Positions 1 to 7,515 of a stretch of 25,165 nt of DNA are shown here, in pieces. Within the stretch, counting starts at the first letter, position 1. Every line of letters starts with the position of its first letter. The notes beneath the pieces are model-generated. The model was not told the origin of the DNA. It did not search any database and saw only the letters and a program-made list of their open reading frames with translations. Location: contig CAYUGQ010000025.1 of the NCBI GenBank assembly GCA_964444305.1, positions 1 to 25,165 on the forward strand, written 5' to 3'. The translations under genes were made by a program, and so were the position numbers. The stretch is from JAKFFN01 sp964444305 (GTDB taxonomy: Bacteria > Sumerlaeota > Sumerlaeia > Sumerlaeales > Sumerlaeaceae).

Positions 1-77
1 TGGTCGGGGCGACAAGATTCGAACTTGCGACCCCCTGAACCCCATTCAGGTGCGCTACCGGGCTGCGCCACGCCCCG
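1..77 (-). tRNA. tRNA-Pro (anticodon GGG)
   Basis: The reverse complement folds as a tRNA. The acceptor stem CGGGGCG pairs with CGCCCCG, followed by discriminator A and an encoded CCA at bases 3-1. The anticodon stem CCTGA/TCAGG encloses the loop ATGGGGT, which places GGG at positions 34-36. The T arm carries GTTCGAATC. It would read CCC and CCU proline codons. The 3' end sits exactly at the window edge but appears complete. Confidence 0.95.
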
Positions 78-164
78 ACTCGCGCTAGTTTAGCTTTTCA
101 GCAGTCGATTATTCAGTGGGGAATTTGGGCAGTCGGGAAAAGTGGTGGGGTAAGCGTATTGTTG

Positions 165-1751
165 TCAGGGTTGTCGTGGGGCGACGGACGGGATGCCTTC
201 GGGCATGAGGTCTCGCAGGGGTATGCGGGGTGTGGGTTGGAGTGTCTGGCCGGGGAATGGAGTGGGTGTATAGGGGAGATCGACGGATACATCGACTGGC
301 TGCATGGTGGGTGAAGTGACTGGTGAAGTCGACTGGTATGGCGTTGCTGAAGATGCCTGGCTGGGGCCGGCAGATGCAGCGGGACCGGCTACAGCGTTGG
401 CGGGAGAAGGTGCGGGGTTTTGGGCGGAGGGGATGGACTGTTGGGCGGTTTGTGGTGTGGGTGCTGTCTGGGAAGGCATGGCGGTCTCGGGGGTTGGGTC
501 GACGGAGTCGACTGGGCTGGATACGGGGGATGTTTGAGGAGTAGCGGGTTGGGTCTGCTCCCCTGTCAGCATGGGGGTTGTGGTGTTGTCGCCGTCGGAG
601 AGGCTTGTTAGCAACATGGCTAGACCTGCGATGAGCAGGAGGATGGTTATTGCCACCAGGGCAATAATTAAGGCGGGAGATTTGTTTTCAGCTGGCATGG
701 AGTGTGGAACAGATCGGCCATCTGCGGGCTGGTGGGGTTCAGTTTTTGGATTGGGGATGGCGTGAGGAAGGCTTGCTGTGTTACCGCCGGAAGCGGGTGC
801 CTGGGCGGCGGGGAGGCTTGCCGTTGCTACGTGAGCACTGTGGTAGCCGCGAAGGGGTTCTATTATAAGGAGGGCGGTGGCCAACTCCCCGTATGTCTGG
901 TAGCGGTCTTCGGGGCGCTTTGCGGTCATCCGTTTGATGACATTTAGAATGGCGCCGTCTTTCATGTCGCGGAGGTCGGCGGGTTCGGGCAGAGGGTCCT
1001 GAATATGCTTGAGGAGGACGGAGAGGGGTGAGTCGGCGGTAAAAGGGAGGGTTCCGCAGAGCATCTGGTAAAGGGATACGCCCAAGGCGTAAATGTCACT
1101 GCGGTGGTCGGCTTCTTCGCCGCGGGCCTGTTCGGGGCTCATGTAATTTGGGCTGCCCATGGCGGTGCCTGCTGCGGTTACCTGGGTGTCGTGCTGAACC
1201 ATTTTTGCGAGGCCGAAATCTGCGATTTTGACGCGGCCGTCTTTTGTGAGCATGAGGTTGCTGGGCTTGATGTCACGGTGGACAATGCCGCGCTCGCAGG
1301 CGTAACCGAGTCCCTCAATGGCCTGCATAATGGTCATGATGGCGTCGGGGAGTTCAAAGCAACGGATGCGTTTGAGCTTTTGGGAGACGGTTTCGCCATC
1401 GACGTATTCCATGGCGAAATACAGTAGTCCTTTTTCGTCTCCGAAGGAGTAGACGTGAACAATGTTGGGATGATTAAGGCGTCCGACAGCGCGGGCTTCG
1501 CGGGCGAAGCGGCGATTGGCGTCTTCATTTTGGAGGAGCTCTTTGCGCATAAGCTTGATGGCGACTTCGCGGTCGAGGTTGCGGTCGTGCGCCAGCCAGA
1601 CTTCGCCCATGCCTCCACGGCCGAGGAGGCGTTTGAGTTGATAGCACCCGAGTTCGCGGGGAACATCAAGCATGACGGTGCGTTCGACGGGCTCCATGGG
1701 GTGGGTTTCGTGTTGTCCAGGCTGGGCGTTGTCGGGGTTGTCTTTAGTCAT
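165..1751 (-). CDS. Membrane-anchored Hanks-type Ser/Thr protein kinase
   Basis: This is a 528-residue protein kinase of the PknB/STPK type. All core motifs are visible: glycine loop GRGGMG (about 44-49), ATP-binding lysine in VAIK (Lys66), catalytic HRDIKPSN (158-165), DFG (178-180) and the GSPNYMSPEQ activation/P+1 segment (about 199-208). A long hydrophobic helix (about 360-384) follows the kinase domain. The last ~145 residues are a Pro/Ser/Thr/Gln-rich extracytoplasmic tail without PASTA or other recognisable sensor repeats. The kinase therefore faces the cytoplasm, and the tail is presumably a low-complexity periplasmic region. The ATG at 1751 lies 25 bp after the DUF167 stop, so it is probably the last gene of a permease-DUF167-kinase transcript. 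No strong Shine-Dalgarno is seen. Its substrate is unknown. Confidence 0.95.
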   Translation of the reverse strand: MTKDNPDNAQPGQHETHPMEPVERTVMLDVPRELGCYQLKRLLGRGGMGEVWLAHDRNLDREVAIKLMRKELLQNEDANRRFAREARAVGRLNHPNIVHVYSFGDEKGLLYFAMEYVDGETVSQKLKRIRCFELPDAIMTIMQAIEGLGYACERGIVHRDIKPSNLMLTKDGRVKIADFGLAKMVQHDTQVTAAGTAMGSPNYMSPEQARGEEADHRSDIYALGVSLYQMLCGTLPFTADSPLSVLLKHIQDPLPEPADLRDMKDGAILNVIKRMTAKRPEDRYQTYGELATALLIIEPLRGYHSAHVATASLPAAQAPASGGNTASLPHAIPNPKTEPHQPADGRSVPHSMPAENKSPALIIALVAITILLLIAGLAMLLTSLSDGDNTTTPMLTGEQTQPATPQTSPVSSPVDSVDPTPETAMPSQTAPTPQTAQQSIPSAQNPAPSPANAVAGPAASAGPSQASSATPYQSTSPVTSPTMQPVDVSVDLPYTPTPFPGQTLQPTPRIPLRDLMPEGIPSVAPRQP

Positions 1752-1776
1752 AAGTAGATGTATCTATTATCGGAAG

Positions 1777-2001
1777 TTAATCGTCTACTTTAAAGAGCTT
1801 TTTCCGGTTTGTGGCTCCGCGATAAAGCTGGACGGCGGAGGGGCGCAGGCCAAGGTGTTCGGCGATGAGGCGTGCGACGGCGTCATTGGCAGCGCCTTTG
1901 TCGGGAGGAGCCGTTGTCCAGACGATGAGGCCGCCGGCACCGTCGTCTTCGACTTTGTTGAGCCTTGCTTTGGGATTAACTTTTACTTCGATGATGGCCA
2001 A
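1777..2001 (-). CDS. DUF167 (YggU-like) family small protein
   Basis: This is a 74-residue protein matching the DUF167/YggU family. It opens with the beta-strand IEVKVNPKA and carries the signature APPDKGAAND followed by an AVARLIAEHL helix and an RGATNRKKL-like ending. Length and motif order are normal for the family, whose biochemical role is not established. The start is a TTG at 2001; a GGGAG lies about 14 nt upstream, further than ideal. The gene sits 22 bp downstream of the ABC permease and 25 bp upstream of the kinase on the same strand, which suggests co-transcription but gives no functional link. Confidence 0.88.
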   Translation of the reverse strand: MAIIEVKVNPKARLNKVEDDGAGGLIVWTTAPPDKGAANDAVARLIAEHLGLRPSAVQLYRGATNRKKLFKVDD

Positions 2002-2023
2002 AGGGTAAGATGTGCTCCCGCAG

Positions 2024-3028
2024 TTATACCCGGATGCGCGGGTCGATTACTGCGTAGAGTACATCGACCATCATGTTTACCAGGAGGAACATGACGACGA
2101 TGACCATGACAGTGCCTTGTACGGCGACGATATCACGATAGCGCAGGGCTTGGACGAGGTAGGTGCCGAGGCCGGGCCAGCCGAAAATTTCTTCTGTTAT
2201 GATGGCTCCGCCGAGGAGGGAGCCGAACTGAAGACCAACTACGGTGATGACGGGGAGCATGGAATTTCGGAGGATGTGCCAGAGGACCATGCGTGATGGG
2301 ATTCCCTTGGCACGGGCGGTGCGGATGTAGTCGCGATTTTTGATTTCGAGGACGCTGCTGCGTGTCATGCGGGCGATTAAGGCGGAGCCGATGAGGCCCA
2401 GGGTGAGGGCCGGGGGGAACAGGTGGCGGAGTACATCAATGAGGACTTCGCCGTCGAGGGTGAGAATGCTGTCTATAACGAGCAGATGGGTGATGGGTTC
2501 GAAGTCAGAATATTGTTGGCTCATTCGGCCTGCCATATCAAACCAGGGCCATTTGAAGGCGAAGAAATAACTGAGCAGAAGGGCCAGCCAGAATACGGGG
2601 ATGGAGACGCCGAGCAGAGCGAGGACCATAAAGCCGTAATCCCAGGCGGTGTATTGTTTAATGGCGGAAACTATGCCGGAGATAACGCCGATGATGATGG
2701 CGAGTATCAGGCCGGCGAGGGCGAGTTCAATGGTGGCGGGTAATGCGGTTGCGAGTTCTGAGGCTATGGGCCGATTTGTGACGAAACTGGTGCCGAGGTT
2801 TCCGGTGGCGAGGCCCTTAAGAAACCGGCCGTAACGGACGATAAAAGGGTCGTTAAGGCCAAGTTCGTTACGCATTTTCTCAACGAGGGCCGCGTCATTT
2901 GCTTTATCCCCGAGCATGGTGACAACGGGATCACCCGGGACGAAGTAGAGTATGGCAAATGTAATGAATGAAGCGCCTATGGCCAGGGGAATGGCAATGG
3001 CGAGACGCTTCAAGATGAGATCAATCAT
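2024..3028 (-). CDS. OppB/DppB-family ABC transporter permease
   Basis: This is an inner-membrane permease of the dipeptide/oligopeptide/nickel (DppB) type. The N-terminus MIDLILKRLAIAIPLAIGAS is the typical first helix, followed by the FVPGDPV motif. The ATPase-contacting loop is clear (RTARAKGI...HILRNSMLPVIT), followed by the GGAIITEEIFGWPGLG signature and the family C-terminus VLYAVIDPRIRV. I prefer the ATG at 3028 because the family normally begins right there. An in-frame TTG at 3064 would add 12 residues. Neither start has a good Shine-Dalgarno. A second permease, ATPases or a binding protein would be expected beside it, but none is in the window, so the transporter must draw its partners from elsewhere. 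The substrate cannot be told from the sequence. Confidence 0.93.
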   Translation of the reverse strand: MIDLILKRLAIAIPLAIGASFITFAILYFVPGDPVVTMLGDKANDAALVEKMRNELGLNDPFIVRYGRFLKGLATGNLGTSFVTNRPIASELATALPATIELALAGLILAIIIGVISGIVSAIKQYTAWDYGFMVLALLGVSIPVFWLALLLSYFFAFKWPWFDMAGRMSQQYSDFEPITHLLVIDSILTLDGEVLIDVLRHLFPPALTLGLIGSALIARMTRSSVLEIKNRDYIRTARAKGIPSRMVLWHILRNSMLPVITVVGLQFGSLLGGAIITEEIFGWPGLGTYLVQALRYRDIVAVQGTVMVIVVMFLLVNMMVDVLYAVIDPRIRV

Positions 3029-3161
3029 GATCAATCGGGTGCCAGCTTGAATTGCTCTGGGCAAGATTTTCTTTTACCGGGAAGACAAGAGATTTATCCG
3101 CTTGCATTCATCCTTTGCCGATATCAAACGATCTTAAATTCCAGCGAGACAAGGATTTATC

Positions 3162-4169
3162 ATGCGACTGAAACATCTGCTTATTACAGCCCTTGCGCTG
3201 ACGGCTCTGCCGGTGCTGGCGCAGAATTCGACGGAAACCCAGCGGATTCGCTTTGGCATTATTGGTACCGATACTTCTCACGCGATTGCTTTTTCGAAGC
3301 TGCTTAATCATCCCGAAGCGGAAAATCATATTCCGGGTGCGGTGATCACTCATGCGTATAAGGGCGGCAGTCCGGACATTCCTTCCAGTGCGGACCGTGT
3401 GGATGGATTTGCGGAGCAATTGGAGAAGGAGCATGGTGTTGAGATCGTTGACAGCATCGAGGAACTGCTGAAGCATGTGGACGCAGTTATGCTGGAAAGC
3501 GTGGATGGTCGGCCTCACCTGGAACAGGTTAAGCCGGTGTTTGCGGCGCGCAAGCCGGTTTATATTGATAAGCCTTTTGCTGGTTCGCTGAAGGATGCTA
3601 TGGAGATTGCCCGCCTGGCGAAGGAATCGGGAACGCCATGCTGGAGTTCTTCGAGCCTGCGTTATTTTTCTGGTGTGACGGAGTTGATTGACAACGAGGA
3701 AGTCGGCGAGATTCATGGGGTTACGGCTTACTCCCCTGCCGATATGGAGGAGCACCACCCGGATCTGTATTGGTATGGTATCCATGGGGTGGAGATTCTT
3801 TATACGCTGATGGATGCGGGTTGCACAACGGTGACTCGAGCTTTTACGCCAGATTATGATTCGGTGACGGGTGTGTGGGAAGATGGGCGGATTGGTGATT
3901 TCCGCGGGATTCGGAAAGGCCGCAAGGAGTTTGGTGCGCTGGTTTTTGGTTCGAAGAGTGTTCAAAAAACCAAACCCGTCAGTGGTAACCTTTATATCCC
4001 GCTGGTGGAGGAGATCGTGAAGTTTGCACAGACGGGCGAGGCTCCTGTTTCTCTTGATACCACGGTTGAAATCATGGCGTTTATGGAAGCGGCTGATGAG
4101 AGTAAACGTCGCGGGGGCGCGCCGGTTACGATTCAGGAAGTTATGGATAAGGCCCGTCAGGATCCGTGA
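3162..4169 (+). CDS. Exported Gfo/Idh/MocA-type oxidoreductase
   Basis: This is a 335-residue NAD(P)-binding oxidoreductase-like protein of the Gfo/Idh/MocA fold. A signal peptide (residues 1-20, ending LPVLA before QN) precedes the Rossmann start IRFGIIGTDTSHA (about 29-41). The family's dinucleotide/substrate motif appears as YIDKPFAGS (about 134-142; classically EKP). A helix with YWYGIHGVEILYTLM resembles the catalytic His region of relatives that act on sugars or inositol. ATG 3162 has AAGGA six bases upstream. The protein would act in the periplasm or outside the cell, which is unusual for a cofactor-dependent fold but common for this family in Planctomycetota. It is transcribed divergently from the permease. 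The substrate is unknown. Confidence 0.88.
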   Translation: MRLKHLLITALALTALPVLAQNSTETQRIRFGIIGTDTSHAIAFSKLLNHPEAENHIPGAVITHAYKGGSPDIPSSADRVDGFAEQLEKEHGVEIVDSIEELLKHVDAVMLESVDGRPHLEQVKPVFAARKPVYIDKPFAGSLKDAMEIARLAKESGTPCWSSSSLRYFSGVTELIDNEEVGEIHGVTAYSPADMEEHHPDLYWYGIHGVEILYTLMDAGCTTVTRAFTPDYDSVTGVWEDGRIGDFRGIRKGRKEFGALVFGSKSVQKTKPVSGNLYIPLVEEIVKFAQTGEAPVSLDTTVEIMAFMEAADESKRRGGAPVTIQEVMDKARQDP

Positions 4170-4274
4170 CGACGATTCGCATTTCCCCTTGGGGATGAAT
4201 TGAGTGGGAGTGGAATTGCATTTCTCACCAAGTAGCGTTTATGCGCTGTTGTATTAGTACAGGGGGAACCCTTT

Positions 4275-5453
4275 TTGTTAGATACCATTTGCGAGGCTCC
4301 GGCGGTTGTTTCGCACAAACACGATGATGTCCCACAGCTAACTTTGTTGCGGGGCATCGGCACTGCCGTCCCGGATACTCAGGCGCCGCAAGAACAGACT
4401 ATGGAGTTTGCTCTTGGTGTTATGGGTGAAAATGGGGCTGTGCCGCTTTCTTTAATCAGACGGATTTATAAGCATAGCGGCATCAATTACCGGCATAGCG
4501 TTTTAGCGGATTATGTGAAGTCTTCTCCTGAAGATTTTACGTTTTTTCCGCGCAACTGGGAGCTGTCGCCCGTGCCTGGCACGGCGGCTCGCATGACTGT
4601 TTATGAGGCGTATGCACTGCCATTGGCCGTCAAGGCGGCGACGCAGGCCATCGAGGCGGCTAATATCGCGCCAGAGAGTGTTACCCACATCGTAATAAGT
4701 ACTTGCACTGGCTTTTTTGCGCCCGGGCTGGATGTGCTCTTGCTGAGGGAACTGGGTATGAATCTGAATGTCCAGCGCACCATCCTTGGTTTTATGGGCT
4801 GCTATGCGGGTATTTCGGGAATCCGGACTTGTCAGCAGATTGTGCAGTCAGATGCGAATGCGGTGGTGTTGCAGATTGCGGTGGAATTGTGCTCGCTGCA
4901 TTATCAGACAACGCCTACGGTGGAGACGGTTGTTTCAAACGCGATCTTTAGTGATGGTGCTGCCGCGGCGGTTTACTCGTCGGCGACGGATATTCCTGAT
5001 GCGGACAGCGGCGATGGTTCTATGGCGGTAGTTGCGGCGGCTCATTCTGCTATCAGTCCGGACAGTCTGGATCGGATGAGCTGGCGGATTGGCGATCATG
5101 GTTTTATCATGACGCTGGATGCCGGGGTGCCGGATATTCTCATGACGCAGGCGCCAGCTTTTACGCAACAACTGGCGGCGGCGGCGGGGATTGACCCGTC
5201 GGTTATTGATGGATGGGCCATTCATCCAGGTGGTCGCAAAATTATTGAGGCGATTCAGCAGTCGATGAACCTGTCGGCTGAAGATGTGGATTCTTCGGTG
5301 TCTGTGTTGCGAGACTATGGTAATATGTCGAGTGCTACGATTCTTTTCGTTTTGCAGCGGGAACTTGCAAGACGGGATATCGGATCGACGATTGCGGCCA
5401 TGGCGTTTGGACCGGGTTTGACCATGGAGGGCGCGCTTTTGCGCCGAATTTGA
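4275..5453 (+). CDS. Type III polyketide synthase (chalcone/alkylresorcinol synthase-like)
   Basis: This 392-residue enzyme belongs to the chalcone/stilbene synthase superfamily. It condenses a starter acyl-CoA with malonyl-CoA units. The catalytic triad is readable: Cys144 in STCTGFFAPG, His317 in WAIHPGGRK and Asn350 in DYGNMSSAT. The C-terminal signature AFGPGLTMEG is intact, as is GFMGCYAG (about 172-179). The start is TTG at 4275 with AGGGGG (4261-4266) eight bases upstream. The next gene starts one base after its stop, and the third overlaps the second, giving a PKS-methyltransferase-flavoprotein operon. By analogy with the Streptomyces srsABC phenolic-lipid operon, the likely product is an alkylresorcinol or alkylpyrone later methylated and oxidised. 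The actual starter unit and ring type cannot be read from sequence. Confidence 0.95.
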   Translation: MLDTICEAPAVVSHKHDDVPQLTLLRGIGTAVPDTQAPQEQTMEFALGVMGENGAVPLSLIRRIYKHSGINYRHSVLADYVKSSPEDFTFFPRNWELSPVPGTAARMTVYEAYALPLAVKAATQAIEAANIAPESVTHIVISTCTGFFAPGLDVLLLRELGMNLNVQRTILGFMGCYAGISGIRTCQQIVQSDANAVVLQIAVELCSLHYQTTPTVETVVSNAIFSDGAAAAVYSSATDIPDADSGDGSMAVVAAAHSAISPDSLDRMSWRIGDHGFIMTLDAGVPDILMTQAPAFTQQLAAAAGIDPSVIDGWAIHPGGRKIIEAIQQSMNLSAEDVDSSVSVLRDYGNMSSATILFVLQRELARRDIGSTIAAMAFGPGLTMEGALLRRI

Positions 5454-5454
5454 G

Positions 5455-6168
5455 ATGCTAGATCTAAGTCGGCGCTCTCCCGAACTGGAGCTTATGGATG
5501 ATCCGGATGTTGATGGGGTGCAGCTTGATCACGCCATGGGGCACCTGGAATTTATTAACAGCGCTTTGAATGGTTATCGTCCGTCAATTGCGGGGGTGAA
5601 TTCGCTGGTTTCGGCGGATTGCAGGTCTTTGTCCATTCTGGATGTGGGATGTGGCAGCGGGGACACTTTGCGTCGGCTGGCGCGTTGGGCCCGGCGGCGT
5701 GGTATTGATGCCCGGCTGCACGGGATTGAGTTGTCTGACAAGATTGCCGCCCGAGCGGCAAAGTGTTGCGCGGATTATCCGGAGATTACGATCAGTCATT
5801 CGGATTTTTTTGAGATGGATCCGGCTGCGCCTTTTGATATTGTTCATTGCGCATTGGTGTTGCATCACATCCCGGAAGGTGAGCCGACGATTAATTTTCT
5901 TCGCAAGATGGGGCAGATGGCTTCGACTGGGATTGTGGTTAATGATCTTCACCGGCATCCGTTTGCTTATCATTCGATTAAGATACTTACGCGACTGCTT
6001 TCGCGCAGTCGCGTTTTGCGAAACGATGCTCCGCTGTCGGTTGCGCGGGGTTTTCATCGAAGGGAACTGGAAGAGGCAGCGCGCGAGGCTGGCCTTAGAG
6101 ATGTGAACATTCCATGGCATTGGGCCTTTCGATGGCTGTTGACGGCGAGAAGCGAACCGCGCGGCTGA
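5455..6168 (+). CDS. Class I SAM-dependent methyltransferase (polyketide tailoring)
   Basis: This is a 237-residue methyltransferase. The SAM-binding motif I is ILDVGCGSGD (about 61-70) and an acidic post-I residue follows in LHGIELS. The VHCALVLHHIPE stretch matches motif II/post-II of UbiE-like enzymes. The N-terminal segment with LMDDPDVDG and LDHAMGHLEFIN resembles a family often found beside type III PKS genes. ATG 5455 lies one base after the PKS TGA, so translation is almost certainly coupled. Its 3' end overlaps the following flavoprotein by about 55 bp. The inferred role is O- or C-methylation of the polyketide product. Confidence 0.9.
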   Translation: MLDLSRRSPELELMDDPDVDGVQLDHAMGHLEFINSALNGYRPSIAGVNSLVSADCRSLSILDVGCGSGDTLRRLARWARRRGIDARLHGIELSDKIAARAAKCCADYPEITISHSDFFEMDPAAPFDIVHCALVLHHIPEGEPTINFLRKMGQMASTGIVVNDLHRHPFAYHSIKILTRLLSRSRVLRNDAPLSVARGFHRRELEEAAREAGLRDVNIPWHWAFRWLLTARSEPRG

Positions 6169-7373
6169 GTTCTGCGCCCCTCCCCTGCTGGCCTATAGTT
6201 GTAATCGGCGGCGGGCTGGCGGGGTGTGCTGCAGCAACTCAACTTGCGCGGGAAGGCTGGCGGGTGCTATTGATTGAGCGTGATACTTTTCCGCGGGATA
6301 AAATCTGCGGGGAGTTTTTGAGCGGTGAGTCGCGGGCTTTGCTGGCTAAGCTGGGGTGCCTGGACGAGATTATGGGGTACAATCCGCCGGAGATAGCGAA
6401 GGTGCGTTTTATTTCGGCTAAAGGGGAAACGCTGGATGTGCCGCTGAAAGTTCCGGCGCTGGGAATTAGCCGAGAGGTGCTGGATGAGGTTTTGTTTAAT
6501 CATGCGCGTCGGGCGGGGGCTCTTTGCCTGGACGGGCATGATGTTATTGGACTGGAGGCGCATGTTGAAGTGGATGCGCTGATACGGATGAAAGCTTGTG
6601 ATTCCCAGGATGGGCGTAAGCAGGAGTTGAGAGCGGGGATGGTGTTATCTGCTTATGGGCGAAGGAGCAAGTTGGACCGGCAGGCCCAGCGGCCATTTTT
6701 GCGTACTCTGGACTCTAGCGTGGGAATTAAGCTGCGGCATGGTTTTGCGGACAGCCCTGAGGGTAAGGCGGCGGAGGAGGAGCTGGCTGTTACTACAGAG
6801 ATGTATTTGTTTGATGGGGGTTATTGCGGGATCGCTTTAGTGGAAGATCGCCGCGTGAATGTATGCATGTTGCTTTCGCGAAAGGCTTTCTCGCGGGTGA
6901 AGTCGGTGAAGTGGCAGGATGTGGCGCCGTGGCTTGCGCAGGAAAATCCGACCCTTGGCAGGCGCCTGGCGGGCCTTGTTCCGAATGACTCTGCTCCGCT
7001 GACTGTTTCCCAGATGCCGTTTGGGAAGAAAGAGCCGGTAAAGGATGGCATTCTTTATGTTGGGGATGCGGCGGCTATGATTGCTCCGTTATGCGGGGAC
7101 GGGATGGCTATGGCTCTTGAGTCCGGGGTTTTGATGGCGGAATGTATTAACGAGTTCGGGGGCCCGTGTGATTCGTTTTCACCTGCGCAGAGATCGGCTG
7201 TTGCTTCACGGTGGGAGACGGTCTGGTCTGATAAGTTCTCGAAGCGGCTTCGGACTGGTAAGGTTTTGCAGCAAGCTGTGTTTTCGAGTTTCATGGCTGG
7301 GCCACTAATGTTTGCTCTGCGCCATGCACCGCCGGCTTTTACTCGTTATCTGGGGGAAATTACCCGGGGTTGA
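6114..7373 (+). CDS. FAD-dependent oxidoreductase, geranylgeranyl reductase/halogenase-like
   Basis: This is a 419-residue flavoprotein of the group containing geranylgeranyl reductases, flavin hydroxylases and halogenases. The FAD dinucleotide fold VIGGGLAGCAAA lies near 30-41 and ends with the acidic residue in LLIERD. The FPRDKICGEFLS motif is typical of the family. The second FAD motif is YVGDAAAMIAPLCGDGMAMALESG. ATG 6114 overlaps the methyltransferase by 55 bp; an alternative ATG at 6132 gives a slightly shorter N-terminus and still overlaps. The position in the operon suggests hydroxylation or oxidation of the methylated polyketide, as the flavoprotein SrsC does in Streptomyces. No signal peptide or clear membrane helix is visible. 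Confidence 0.9.
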   Translation: MALGLSMAVDGEKRTARLSSAPLPCWPIVVIGGGLAGCAAATQLAREGWRVLLIERDTFPRDKICGEFLSGESRALLAKLGCLDEIMGYNPPEIAKVRFISAKGETLDVPLKVPALGISREVLDEVLFNHARRAGALCLDGHDVIGLEAHVEVDALIRMKACDSQDGRKQELRAGMVLSAYGRRSKLDRQAQRPFLRTLDSSVGIKLRHGFADSPEGKAAEEELAVTTEMYLFDGGYCGIALVEDRRVNVCMLLSRKAFSRVKSVKWQDVAPWLAQENPTLGRRLAGLVPNDSAPLTVSQMPFGKKEPVKDGILYVGDAAAMIAPLCGDGMAMALESGVLMAECINEFGGPCDSFSPAQRSAVASRWETVWSDKFSKRLRTGKVLQQAVFSSFMAGPLMFALRHAPPAFTRYLGEITRG

Positions 7374-7478
7374 TTTGAGAAATGTTTAAGTAGTTTAATC
7401 TTAGCACTTCGTTTGTTTTTTCGCTATTGTTGATATAGACAGATTCTATGCACCTAATGGGTTAGCAAGTTGTCCAAT

Positions 7479-7510
7479 AACCTCCGCAGTAATCATTTCA
7501 TCCGGAGGTT
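7479..7510 (+). promoter_or_regulatory. Hairpin masking the catalase ribosome-binding site
   Basis: AACCTCCG at 7479-7486 is perfectly complementary to CGGAGGTT at 7503-7510, with a 16-base loop. The right arm contains the complete Shine-Dalgarno GGAGG (7504-7508) of the catalase, whose TTG start is at 7516. There is no U-run after it, so it is not an intrinsic terminator. In the mRNA the stem would hide the ribosome-binding site, which suggests translational control. The pairing is seen directly; the function is inference. Confidence 0.6.
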
Positions 7511-7515
7511 TAGCA

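Noticed and set aside
3108..3965. 285-codon minus-strand frame opposite the exported oxidoreductase
   Set aside because: It is an antisense shadow, Arg/His/Asn-rich with no domain. The plus-strand frame is a clear Gfo/Idh/MocA protein.
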